Positions 16,414-24,407 of a DNA stretch of 64,000 bases are shown in pieces. The position numbers and the translations under genes are program-made. The DNA is from Paenibacillus sp. MMS20-IR301 (lineage in GTDB: Bacteria > Bacillota > Bacilli > Paenibacillales > Paenibacillaceae): assembly GCF_032302195.1 (NCBI RefSeq), contig NZ_CP135275.1, positions 1 through 64,000 on the forward strand. Reading direction: 5' to 3'. Position 1 is the stretch's first letter. The number at the start of each line of letters is the position of its first letter. The notes under the pieces are model-generated. The model was given only the letters and a program-made list of their open reading frames with translations. It ran no database searches and was not told where the DNA came from.

Positions 16414-16746
16414 ATGAAAATTTTAAAAGAAAACGAAATGAAGCAATTAATTTCTGATGAGAAGCTGAGTGAGTTTTACAATGAAAATATTGATGATAAC
16501 AGGTTAAATGAATTGTTCTCACGGTATTCCTTTTTGAAAACAAATGTAAACTTAATTCCTCTGGATAAACAAAGTATTTACTATAGTATTTATTTTTGGT
16601 TCGTACAGTTTAAAAAACAATATTTTACCTTAATAGGACAGGACGAAGGGATGGAACAGGAAGGTTTCAAATTATTAGAAGAAATAGATGCTAATCTGAA
16701 AGAAGGAATTGATTGGGCTATAATAAAGGAACTGGAAGATTTTTAG
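16414..16746 (+). CDS. Candidate immunity protein
   Basis: 110 residues, acidic and probably helical, with no recognised family. It begins 19 bp after the toxin-like gene and ends at a strong terminator, so the two are co-transcribed. Its base composition is AT-rich (about 30% GC by eye in 16500-16620), like the end of the toxin gene and unlike the surrounding chromosome. A small acidic gene immediately 3' of a polymorphic toxin is the usual place for the cognate immunity protein; this is inferred from position only. ATG 16414 lies about 13 bases after AAAGGTGG. Confidence 0.6.
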   Translation: MKILKENEMKQLISDEKLSEFYNENIDDNRLNELFSRYSFLKTNVNLIPLDKQSIYYSIYFWFVQFKKQYFTLIGQDEGMEQEGFKLLEEIDANLKEGIDWAIIKELEDF

Positions 16747-16782
16747 AGAAACTATACGATGAGACGGAAAAATGTTAAATAT

Positions 16783-16829
16783 AACAGGTCAATTATGGTC
16801 AGATACTGCCATGATTGACCTGTTTTTTG
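16783..16829 (+). terminator. Intrinsic terminator of the toxin-immunity pair
   Basis: A 16 bp stem (16783-16798 with 16809-16824, a single G-U) is followed by six T. Confidence 0.93.
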
Positions 16830-16943
16830 TTCAAAGATATGATCTACTAGAAGCTATCGCCTAAACTGAGAATCCTTATTCGTATATAATAAGATCATAA
16901 GAGAGGAAGTGATCGTATCCTTGTTATTCTGACAGGACTTCTA

Positions 16944-17840
16944 TTGCTGCTGCTGACAGTGCAAACTGTCTACTTGCTCAACTACAAAAGCCAGATTCAC
17001 CAGATTGGCAATCAGCTGTCTTTTATTATGGAGCATCAATCGCTTAAGTTCATTGCTACGCAGTTAAAGCCCAGGGAAATCAATCATCTCGTTAGTGAGT
17101 GTAATACCCTCCTGAATCGGCAGAGAGCGCTTGACGAGCAGTTCACCCGGAAGAACCAGGAGATGAACTCCACCATTATCAGCCTGTCTCATGATATCAG
17201 GACACCGCTCACTTCCCTGGATGGTTATCTGCAATTAGCACTGCGGGCGGCGGCCCACCAGGACATGAACCAGTATGTAACGCTTGCCCAGTCGAGGATA
17301 AAACAGATCATCAAGCTGGTGGATGAGCTGTTCTTATATACGAAGCTGCAGAATCCGGAATATATCTTTGAACTGCAGCCTGTTGACGTTATGGATGTGC
17401 TGAAGCAGAGCCTGTTCACCTTTATTGAGGATTTCACGCGTTGCGGGTATGAGCCTGAACTTCAGCTGCCGGAAAAGCCTGTTATGGTGAGCGGGGATAT
17501 GAATGCTGTAGAGCGGGTATTTGCCAATATCATCAGCAACTATTTCATTCATGGGGACGGCCCATTATCCGTTGCGTATGAAGACAGGCAAGATAATCTT
17601 TGTATACGCTTCACTAACCGGCTTAAGGCAGGCAGCAGAGTGGATATTGACAAGGTCTTTACCCGTTTCTATAAAGAAGATCCATCGCGTACAATGCATT
17701 CTTCCGGGCTGGGACTCTCCATTGTGAAGGCGCTGGCCGCAAAAATGAACGGATATACAAAGGCTGAATGTATAGAGGATACTTTTAGCCTCACCACGGC
17801 ATTCGGGAAAACGGCAAAGGAGCATGTCCATGGGCGTTAA
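16944..17840 (+). CDS. Membrane sensor histidine kinase (short sensor)
   Basis: 298 residues from a TTG start. One N-terminal hydrophobic stretch and a second weak one give almost no extracellular sensor, as in intramembrane-sensing kinases of cell-wall antibiotic systems. The phosphoacceptor His is near residue 82 (SLSHDIRTPLTSLDGYLQL). The ATPase domain covers about 170-290, with an N-box (FANIISNYFIHG) and the SSGLGLSIVKALA G-box. The response regulator follows with an 11 bp overlap. The start is odd: the membrane segment reads through upstream in frame, and the best ribosome site (AGAGGAAG, 16902-16909) leads to GTG 16909, which is in another frame and stops after seven codons. A one-base deletion near 16918 or an unusual start codon would explain this. 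Confidence 0.85.
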   Translation: MLLLTVQTVYLLNYKSQIHQIGNQLSFIMEHQSLKFIATQLKPREINHLVSECNTLLNRQRALDEQFTRKNQEMNSTIISLSHDIRTPLTSLDGYLQLALRAAAHQDMNQYVTLAQSRIKQIIKLVDELFLYTKLQNPEYIFELQPVDVMDVLKQSLFTFIEDFTRCGYEPELQLPEKPVMVSGDMNAVERVFANIISNYFIHGDGPLSVAYEDRQDNLCIRFTNRLKAGSRVDIDKVFTRFYKEDPSRTMHSSGLGLSIVKALAAKMNGYTKAECIEDTFSLTTAFGKTAKEHVHGR

Positions 17841-18525
17841 CGGGAACAACCGGAGAATTCTGATTATCGAGGATGACCCGCATATTAACGGGATCATTCA
17901 TGATGGACTTGCAGCTGCAGGATTTCTGTGTACCCGGGCATATTCAGGCAGTGAGGGAATGCTGAATCTGGCTGAGCAGGAGTACCACCTCATTGTACTC
18001 GATCTGATGCTGCCCGGATTGTCGGGGGAGGCGTTCATGCACAGCTTGCGCAAGGAGCTGAAGTCAGGAGTTCCGGTGATCATCCTTTCGGCCAAGGACC
18101 AGCTGGATCATAAGCTGAACCTGTTCACGCTGGGCGCTGACGATTATGTGACCAAGCCCTTTGAGCTGGAAGAACTGGCCGCTCGGATCCATGTCCATAT
18201 CCAGCGGACGGCTGCCGACGAGCCGGTGAATGAATTCAGACATAAGAAGCTGGTGCTGGACACCGCTGCCTACAGTGTTAAAATTCATGGATCAGCGCTT
18301 AATCTGACCCGGCAGGAGTACAGAATTGTTGAACTGCTGGTCAGGAATCCTACCCGGGTGTTCACGAAGCAGGATCTCTATGAGCTGGCCTGGGAGGAAA
18401 TGTACCTTGGCGAGGACAAAACGATAACGGTGCATATCAGCAATATCCGCAATAAAATCAAACGCTATGACAGCGATTCATACATCGACACGATCTGGGG
18501 CATCGGCTTCAGGCTGAGCAAGTGA
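17830..18525 (+). CDS. OmpR/PhoB family response regulator
   Basis: 231 residues. The receiver domain starts ILIIEDDPHING and has the phosphoacceptor Asp in LIVLDLMLPG; the conserved Lys is in DDYVTKPFEL. The C-terminal winged helix (about 130-230) is OmpR-type, ending TIWGIGFRLSK. ATG 17824 is too close to AAGGAG (17817-17822), so ATG 17830 is preferred. It pairs with the preceding kinase and most likely controls the ABC transporter 81 bp downstream. Confidence 0.94.
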   Translation: MGVNGNNRRILIIEDDPHINGIIHDGLAAAGFLCTRAYSGSEGMLNLAEQEYHLIVLDLMLPGLSGEAFMHSLRKELKSGVPVIILSAKDQLDHKLNLFTLGADDYVTKPFELEELAARIHVHIQRTAADEPVNEFRHKKLVLDTAAYSVKIHGSALNLTRQEYRIVELLVRNPTRVFTKQDLYELAWEEMYLGEDKTITVHISNIRNKIKRYDSDSYIDTIWGIGFRLSK

Positions 18526-18606
18526 GCGGCTTTGAACTTTCTTAACCTTTTGTTGGCGATATCTTAGTCTTCATCCTATTAACTTAAGGATAAGGAGGTG
18601 GCGGCC

Positions 18607-19533
18607 ATGACAGATTGCATTATTGAACTGTGCGGGCTTACCAAGCGCTACAAATCAAAAGCTGCGGTACGGAATGCCGATCTCAAGATATACAGAGGTG
18701 AAATTGTCGGAATTATCGGTAAAAATGGAGCGGGAAAATCAACGCTGCTCAAGATGATCGGCGGACTGATTTATCCGACCTCGGGGGAGCTGCATTTCTT
18801 TAACCGTGCTGCGGCCGGGGACCAGTCTTTTTTCGAGCGGATGGGTGTGCTGATTGAGGATGCCGGGCTGTACCCCAATGTTTCAGCCTATGAGAATCTG
18901 AATCTGCTGGCTATTGCTTATGGCCTCAGGGACAAGGATAGAGAGATAGAGAGGCTGCTGCAGCTGGTGGGGCTGGACAGTAAGAGTACGGCTAAGGTTA
19001 AAGGCTATTCCATGGGCATGAAGCAGCGGCTGGGTATAGCAGTTGCCTTGCTTGGGAGTCCGGATGTACTGATTCTGGATGAGCCGATTAACGGACTTGA
19101 TCCACAGGGGATTGTAGAGATCAGACAGCTGATCCTGGAGCTGAACCAGACCGGCTTAACGATCCTCATCTCCAGCCATATTCTTGAGGAGCTATCCAAA
19201 ATCGCAACCAGGTATGTCATCATCCATCAGGGAGAATTTGTCCAGGTAATCACCAAAGATGAGTTGCAGCAGAGCTGCGAGGAACGGATTGAAATCATAT
19301 TAGAGGAAGCCAGCATGGCACTGCCGGTGCTGGAGCGGGAACTGGAAATCAGGAACTTTAAGGTGATCGGCAACGGGGCGGTGTATGTATACGACGGGCA
19401 TGTTCAAATCCGGCAGATCGTAAAGGTGCTGGCAGAACACGGAGTAATGGTAGATTCGATAACCAAGCAGAAGCAGAGCCTGGAGCAATATTTTCTGGAA
19501 ATAACCGGAAGTGCAGGTGGCCGCCATGATTAA
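18607..19533 (+). CDS. ABC transporter ATP-binding protein (bacteriocin-resistance type)
   Basis: 308 residues. Walker A is GKNGAGKSTLLKMIGG (about 36-51), the signature is YSMGMKQRLGIA and Walker B is VLILDEPINGLDP. The C-terminal 80 residues are the extra domain typical of the BcrA/lantibiotic-immunity and drug-export subgroup. With the following permease it would form a transporter at the membrane, regulated by the adjacent two-component system. GTG 18598 overlaps the AAGGAGGT site, so ATG 18607 is chosen. Confidence 0.92.
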   Translation: MTDCIIELCGLTKRYKSKAAVRNADLKIYRGEIVGIIGKNGAGKSTLLKMIGGLIYPTSGELHFFNRAAAGDQSFFERMGVLIEDAGLYPNVSAYENLNLLAIAYGLRDKDREIERLLQLVGLDSKSTAKVKGYSMGMKQRLGIAVALLGSPDVLILDEPINGLDPQGIVEIRQLILELNQTGLTILISSHILEELSKIATRYVIIHQGEFVQVITKDELQQSCEERIEIILEEASMALPVLERELEIRNFKVIGNGAVYVYDGHVQIRQIVKVLAEHGVMVDSITKQKQSLEQYFLEITGSAGGRHD

Positions 19534-20290
19534 TCTCCTCAAGATGGACTGGCACCGCTTCAGGCGTAATAAAATTATGTATCTGCTGCTGCTAATTTTC
19601 TGCGCGTTCCAAATTTTCGGTATTTATATGATGCAGCAATATGCGCAGCCGCCGGAAGAGGGGGGGATCCAGATCGGCAGCTTAAATGAGAGTGACTTCA
19701 TCCAATATACGATCTCACAGCCGCCCTCATGGATGCTGATCTACATTGCGGTGTTCACGGTCTATTTTTATATGAGCGAGTGGAACTCCGGCTTCTATAA
19801 GAACTATATCTCTATGAGAAAAGCAAGAATCTATTCTGTATTATCAAAAATAGTGATCCTCGGTGTTTTTGTATCTATGATGTTCCTTACATTGCTGATT
19901 GCGGATTGGATTGGCAGAAGGCTGTTTTTAGGGAATACGGATATGGGTGACTTTGCGTATCTCCTGAAGCTGCTCAGCAGCCAATTTTTGCTGCACTGGG
20001 CATTTTCGCTGCTTATCCTCTGTATTGCCATGATCGCTAAGAATCTGCTGGTCAGCCTGACAGCCGGATTCATACTGGCCCTGAATGTTATAGGCATGCT
20101 GCTGGCTGCGCTCGAATCCCAGATCGGCGGCGTTCAGCTGACCAAATATCTGCTCATTAGCACGATCGTCCGGGTTAAGGATTTCAATAGTGCAGCGGAC
20201 ACTCTGCATACGGCCGGCGTCGCAGTTACGTTTATTCTATTGTGCGGTCTCCTTGCCGTCCGTTATAAAATAAAGGAGGATCTGAATTAA
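19526..20290 (+). CDS. ABC transporter permease (ABC-2-like)
   Basis: 254-residue membrane protein with about six hydrophobic segments (near 17-35, 75-95, 110-130, 150-180, 185-210 and 225-245). It overlaps the ATPase gene by 8 bp. Permeases of this size and topology partner BcrA-type ATPases in bacitracin and lantibiotic resistance (BcrB/SpaE/MutE-like); the substrate here is unknown. ATG 19526 with AGGTGG upstream is preferred over the upstream GTG 19511. A strong bidirectional terminator follows. Confidence 0.85.
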   Translation: MINLLKMDWHRFRRNKIMYLLLLIFCAFQIFGIYMMQQYAQPPEEGGIQIGSLNESDFIQYTISQPPSWMLIYIAVFTVYFYMSEWNSGFYKNYISMRKARIYSVLSKIVILGVFVSMMFLTLLIADWIGRRLFLGNTDMGDFAYLLKLLSSQFLLHWAFSLLILCIAMIAKNLLVSLTAGFILALNVIGMLLAALESQIGGVQLTKYLLISTIVRVKDFNSAADTLHTAGVAVTFILLCGLLAVRYKIKEDLN

Positions 20291-20313
20291 TATCCCGCAA
20301 GGATAATGTCGCA

Positions 20314-20353
20314 AAAAGCCCCCGGCAGCTTGTCCAAGCTGCCGGGGGCTTTT
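20314..20353. terminator. Bidirectional intrinsic terminator
   Basis: A perfect 18-19 bp stem (AAAAGCCCCCGGCAGCTT with its complement, three-base loop) has A-runs on the left and T-runs on the right. It ends the rightward ABC operon and can also stop the leftward nrd operon. Confidence 0.95.
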
Positions 20354-20417
20354 CTACCTAAACCCCTATAAGATAAATAAAAGATAATAACCAAAAGCTA
20401 GAAGGATCGGAGGGGAA

Positions 20418-20524
20418 ATTTGGAACTGTAGGAGCGATAGCGTCCGCCTTTGTATACGGATTTCTACCGCAAACAGCGGTTATAATCAGGAAATCTGTAT
20501 ACAACAGCGGCCGGAAGTCCAAAT
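20418..20524 (+). repeat. Structured intergenic element R1, copy b (107 nt)
   Basis: Second copy of the element at 1739-1844. P1 pairs 20418-20427 with 20516-20524 (ATTTGGAACT with AGTCCAAAT). P2 is GGAGC, loop GATA, GC, bulged G, TCC at 20431-20445. P3 pairs 20452-20465 with 20489-20502 (GTATACGGATTTCT with GGAAATCTGTATAC). P4 is ACCGC/GCGGT at 20466-20480. Helix sequences differ from copy a, while pairing and the bulged G are kept. It lies between convergent operons, 52 bp from the nrdF stop. Confidence 0.75.
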
Positions 20525-20576
20525 GTTCACCGCAGTGACGAGCAGGCTTTACGTTAGTTCTTTAATTCAGCTTATC

Positions 20577-21536
20577 TCAAAAATTAAAATCCTCATCCCG
20601 CAAAGGCTCAACATTCATCGCACGCACATAGCCGTTGCCCTTCTTGGAGAAGAAATCATGCTGCTTGGTGTGGGTGCTGATTCCGTTCTGGACGATCGGA
20701 TTGATCTCTTCCTCAGCGAACAGCGGGTCAAGACCCAGATTCATCATCGCCTTGTTGGCGTTGTAGCGCAGGAAGGTCTTCACTTCCTCCACAAGGCCGA
20801 TCTGAGCGTAAATTTGCTCAGTGTACTGCTCCTCGTTGGCATGCAGCAGGCGCAGCAGGCCAACCAGAGTCTGGTACACATCGCGCTGGTCATCCTCGGA
20901 CAGCTCCTCGAAGATCTCCTGGGCGAGTACGCCGACGTAGACGCCGTGGATGCTCTCATCGCGCAGGATCAGGTCGATGATCTCGCCGCTGCAGGTCATT
21001 TTGCCCTGGCCGGCCAGATAGAGCGGGTAGAAGAAGCCGCTGTAGAACAAGTAGCTCTCCAGCAGTACGGATGCGGCCATGGCGAGATAGAGATCTTTTG
21101 GCGACTCAATCTTCTTGTAGTATTCCGAGATCGTCTCTGCCTTGAACTGCAGGAACGTATTATCCTCCACCCAGCGGAAGATGCTGTCGATCTCCTCGGT
21201 AGAAGCCAGAGTGGTGAAAATACTGCTGTAGGACTTCGCATGGATCTGCTCCATCATCCCCATGAAGCCGAGGACCGCCTTGCGCTGCAAGCCGTCCACA
21301 TGCTCCATAATCTGCGGCATGCCGACGCCGCCCTGAATCGTATCAAGCAGGGTCAGTCCGCCCAGCACCTTCATATAAGAGTCCTTCTCCACTTCGCTCA
21401 GTGTGAGCCAGGACATTTTGTCATCGGATAATGGAATTTCGTCATCGGTCCAGAACTGCATAATATTCTGATTCCAGAACATCAGCGAGAAATCGTCGTC
21501 GGGACGGTTCCAGTTCACGGCTTTAATTGCGCTCAT
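20577..21536 (-). CDS. nrdF: Class Ib ribonucleotide reductase, beta subunit (NrdF)
   Basis: 319-residue radical-generating subunit that holds the dinuclear Mn/Fe site and tyrosyl radical. The carboxylate and His ligands are in the helices EVEKDSYMKVLGG, FMGMMEQIHAKSYSSIF and LILRDESIHGVYVG. It is the last gene of nrdI-nrdE-nrdF, 36 bp after nrdE. Together with NrdE it reduces ribonucleoside diphosphates in aerobic growth. The presence of nrdI identifies the operon as class Ib. Confidence 0.95.
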   Translation of the reverse strand: MSAIKAVNWNRPDDDFSLMFWNQNIMQFWTDDEIPLSDDKMSWLTLSEVEKDSYMKVLGGLTLLDTIQGGVGMPQIMEHVDGLQRKAVLGFMGMMEQIHAKSYSSIFTTLASTEEIDSIFRWVEDNTFLQFKAETISEYYKKIESPKDLYLAMAASVLLESYLFYSGFFYPLYLAGQGKMTCSGEIIDLILRDESIHGVYVGVLAQEIFEELSEDDQRDVYQTLVGLLRLLHANEEQYTEQIYAQIGLVEEVKTFLRYNANKAMMNLGLDPLFAEEEINPIVQNGISTHTKQHDFFSKKGNGYVRAMNVEPLRDEDFNF

Positions 21537-21572
21537 AATTAGTTATTCTCCCTTTCTGTGCCTGTGCTGTTC

Positions 21573-23657
21573 TTAGATCGAGCAGGCCAGGCATTCCTCG
21601 ACAGACAGTTTGTTGGTCCGGGTGTAATACAGGGATTTCAGCCCTTTATGCGCCGCATACAGGTAAGAGCGGGCCAGCTCACGGGTCGTTACATCACTGT
21701 TCACATGCAGGACGGTAGAGATACCCTGGTCGATATGGGGCTGAATTTCCGCAATCAGGTCAATCACCTTGAACTGGTCCATCTGGTACGCGGATTTATA
21801 ATAGAACACATTGTCCGGACGCAAATAAGGCATCGGATAGTATGTGGTCGAGTTCGCATAGGTACGGGTCTCGATCTGCTCCACAATCGGCATTACACTG
21901 GACGTGGCATTCTGGATATAGGAGATGCTCGCGGTTGGTGCAATCGCCAGACGGTAAGCATGGTACAGTCCGTTCTTCATCACGTTATCACGCAGCTGCT
22001 TCCAGTCTTCCTGGGTTGGAATTGCGATGCCCTGGAACAGCTCCTGCGCTTTCGCCGTAACCGGAGTGTAATCCGTTGTAATATAACGCTCGAAGTACTC
22101 GCCGCTCGCATAATCGGATTCAGCAAATCCGTAGAACGTTTCACCCGTTTCCGCAGCAATCTCCATACTCTTCTCAATCGAGTGGAAGTTCATCGTCATG
22201 AAGAAGGTGCGGGCGAAGTCGCGGGCCTGCTCACTTTCATAAGCGATCTTGTTCTTGGCGAAGTAGCCGTGCAGGTTCATTACGCCAAGGCCGACCGAGT
22301 GCATCTCTTTATTCGCTTTGGCTACACCGGGAGCGTTCGAGACGGTAGTCATATCGCTGACTGCGGTCAGGGCGAGCATGCCTTCATGAACGGATTCGCG
22401 GATTTTGCCGTGCTCCATGACGTTCACGATGTTGAGGGAAGCCAGGTTGCAGCTGATATCGCGGCGGATGACATCCTGCTCTCCGTAGTTGTTGATCTCC
22501 GAAGTCTCCTGCAGCTGGAAAATCTCGGTGCACAGGTTCGACATCTTGACCTGGCCGACATTCTTCAGGGCGTGGGCGCTATTTGCATTGCTCTTGTTCA
22601 TAATATAAGGATAGCCCGATTCAAGCTGGATCATGGCGATTTTGGTCAGCATGTCGCGTGCGCTCATGGCGATTTTCTTTTTTACGCGCGGATCGGCGAG
22701 CAGGGTATCATACATTTCATCCAGATCCATATCATCAAGATGTGTGCCGTACGCCTGATACACGGTATAAGGAGCGAACACATGCAGCGGCTGATTATCC
22801 TGTGCCAGCTTGTAGAAGCGGTTCGGCACGATCAGGCCGATAGACAACGTCTTCAGGCGTGTTCTTTCGTCGGCGTTGATCTTCTTGCTGTCCAGGAACT
22901 CCAGTACATCCCAGCCGAAGATGTTATAGTAAGCGGCTCCAGAGCCTTTGCGCTGGCCCATCTGGTCGGCATAGGAGAAGCCGTCTTCCATCAGCTTCAG
23001 GACAGGCATAATGCCCTTGGCTGCATCTTCAACACCCTTGATCGTCTCGCCGCGCGAGCGCAGCTTGGACAGATTGACGGCAACGCCGCCGCCGATCTTG
23101 GACAGCTGCATGCAGGTGTTCAGCACGTAGTTAATCGAGTTGAGCGAGTCATCCATCTCCAGCAGGAAGCAGGAGACCATTTCGCCGCGGCGGCTTTTGC
23201 CGGCATTGAGGAAGGTCGGCGTAGCCGGCTGCAGGCGCTGCTCCATCATCGAGCGGGCTAACGTACGGGCAGTCTCCACATTGCCGCGTCCCAGATGCAG
23301 GGCCACGACCGCTACACGGTCCGGATAGTGCTCGAGGTATTGCTTACGGTCATTGGTTTTGACGGCATAGTCTGTATAGAACTTGGAAGCCGCCATATAG
23401 GAAGGGAACCGGAAATTATATTCGTGGGCAATCCGGTAGACATCCTCCATCTCAGCCGCGCTGTAACGGTCGTACAGGTCCTCGTAGTAATCATTTGCGA
23501 TCATATAATCAACCTTGGCTTTCGTATCCGTGAAGGTCAGGCTGCGCCGCCCTACCTCTGCCATGAACTCGGCTACCGCCTCCTGGTCCTTATCAAGCTG
23601 GAAAAAGCCGCTCTCGTCTCTCTTCATTAACATGTTGTTCAGTTCAATATGCCGCAA
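21573..23657 (-). CDS. nrdE: Class Ib ribonucleotide reductase, alpha subunit (NrdE)
   Basis: 694-residue catalytic subunit. The active-site loop has N-L-C-T-E (MSNLCTEIF) near residue 365. The C-terminal redox pair appears near the end as YYTRTNKLSVEECLACSI, which carries Cys-Leu-Ala-Cys. The start is TTG 23657, supported by AGGAGGTG about 9 bases upstream; this gives a 14 bp overlap with nrdI and suggests translational coupling. The later ATGs in MLMKRDES are alternatives without a ribosome site. Length and motifs are normal for the class. Confidence 0.96.
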   Translation of the reverse strand: MRHIELNNMLMKRDESGFFQLDKDQEAVAEFMAEVGRRSLTFTDTKAKVDYMIANDYYEDLYDRYSAAEMEDVYRIAHEYNFRFPSYMAASKFYTDYAVKTNDRKQYLEHYPDRVAVVALHLGRGNVETARTLARSMMEQRLQPATPTFLNAGKSRRGEMVSCFLLEMDDSLNSINYVLNTCMQLSKIGGGVAVNLSKLRSRGETIKGVEDAAKGIMPVLKLMEDGFSYADQMGQRKGSGAAYYNIFGWDVLEFLDSKKINADERTRLKTLSIGLIVPNRFYKLAQDNQPLHVFAPYTVYQAYGTHLDDMDLDEMYDTLLADPRVKKKIAMSARDMLTKIAMIQLESGYPYIMNKSNANSAHALKNVGQVKMSNLCTEIFQLQETSEINNYGEQDVIRRDISCNLASLNIVNVMEHGKIRESVHEGMLALTAVSDMTTVSNAPGVAKANKEMHSVGLGVMNLHGYFAKNKIAYESEQARDFARTFFMTMNFHSIEKSMEIAAETGETFYGFAESDYASGEYFERYITTDYTPVTAKAQELFQGIAIPTQEDWKQLRDNVMKNGLYHAYRLAIAPTASISYIQNATSSVMPIVEQIETRTYANSTTYYPMPYLRPDNVFYYKSAYQMDQFKVIDLIAEIQPHIDQGISTVLHVNSDVTTRELARSYLYAAHKGLKSLYYTRTNKLSVEECLACSI

Positions 23658-24006
23658 CCCGGCTCACCTCCTGTTTAATTCTTTCCACATCACCGAATGT
23701 CCCCGACAGCTCGAACTTGCCGACTACCGGTACGTTGTAACGCTCTGCAATCAAATCTGCGCTGTGCGCGTACAGCTCTCCCCAGTTCTTGTTGCCGCTC
23801 GCGGCAATGCCTTTAAGCCGGGAATGGTTCTTCTCTAAGAATGAAGAGACTTTCGCTGGAATCTGGCCGAATCCGGTGGTATATGTAACAAGCACGTAAG
23901 GCTCGTCAATCGTCATATGCTCTTCAATCTGCACGGCCGGCAGCTTCAGCTTATTGATGAACCGCCGGACATTGCCGGTCTTGGAGTCGTAAGCAATCAA
24001 CATCAT
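23644..24006 (-). CDS. nrdI: NrdI flavodoxin-like activator
   Basis: 120-residue flavodoxin-like protein that supplies an oxidant to assemble the dimanganese-tyrosyl cofactor of NrdF. The FMN-binding start is LIAYDSKTGNVRRF, followed by LVTYTTGFGQIP and AASGNKNWGELYA. A longer in-frame ORF reaches 24096, but ATG 24006 has a clear AGGAGG site. It is the first gene of the nrd operon. Confidence 0.94.
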   Translation of the reverse strand: MMLIAYDSKTGNVRRFINKLKLPAVQIEEHMTIDEPYVLVTYTTGFGQIPAKVSSFLEKNHSRLKGIAASGNKNWGELYAHSADLIAERYNVPVVGKFELSGTFGDVERIKQEVSRVAAY

Positions 24007-24092
24007 TCCTAACCTCCTATAACAGATAGCGCGTTTCACTTGACAAATGAGAACGGGCCTTTTTACTGGATTTATTGGCTTTTCTATTATAT

Positions 24093-24145
24093 ACACTATA
24101 TTTAGATGCGTTTAATCATTTTACTACCATATATTGAAAAGTCAA
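24093..24145 (-). promoter_or_regulatory. nrd promoter with two NrdR-like boxes
   Basis: On the minus strand TTGACT (24145-24140), a 16 bp spacer and TAAAAT (24123-24118) form a sigma-A promoter. Two AT-rich boxes resembling the NrdR consensus (ACA-C-WATATNTWG type) lie at about 24093-24106 (ACACTATATTTAGA) and 24124-24138 (around CCATATATTGA). They are exactly 31 bp apart, three helical turns; one fills the promoter spacer and the other lies just downstream of the start. The nrdR gene is not in this window. Confidence 0.7.
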
Positions 24146-24407
24146 TAGGTTTACGGACCCTTGCGGCCGCCGGAAATGGCGCCAAAACAGGCTGAAATCA
24201 AGCCCCGCCTGGCTTCTAATCTCTCAGAATTAATTAGTATTTTTTTTAAGTATTTTTGCAGCCGGTCTGCGTAACCGCTATCCTGTCTTTGCCCGCAATT
24301 GATGAATAGTGAAAGAAAAGCATTCATTACTCTCCTTCAAGCCTTGAACAGGCCAACCTATAATGAAAGAAACGTTCCGATACAGAAGGAAGATAGGAGT
24401 AAAGTTC

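Noticed and set aside
20418..20524. R1b as a simple terminator of nrdF or the ABC operon
   Set aside because: No T-run follows P1 on either strand, and a strong terminator already lies at 20314-20353.
21558..23261. 567-codon open frame opposite nrdE, and similar long antisense frames opposite leuS (1899-3467) and the AI-2E gene (333-1205)
   Set aside because: They mirror GC-rich real genes, lack ribosome sites and encode no recognisable protein; typical codon-bias shadows.
24307..24328. cre-like sequence TGAAAGAAAAGCATTCA before the sugar ABC operon
   Set aside because: The central CG of the cre consensus is missing.
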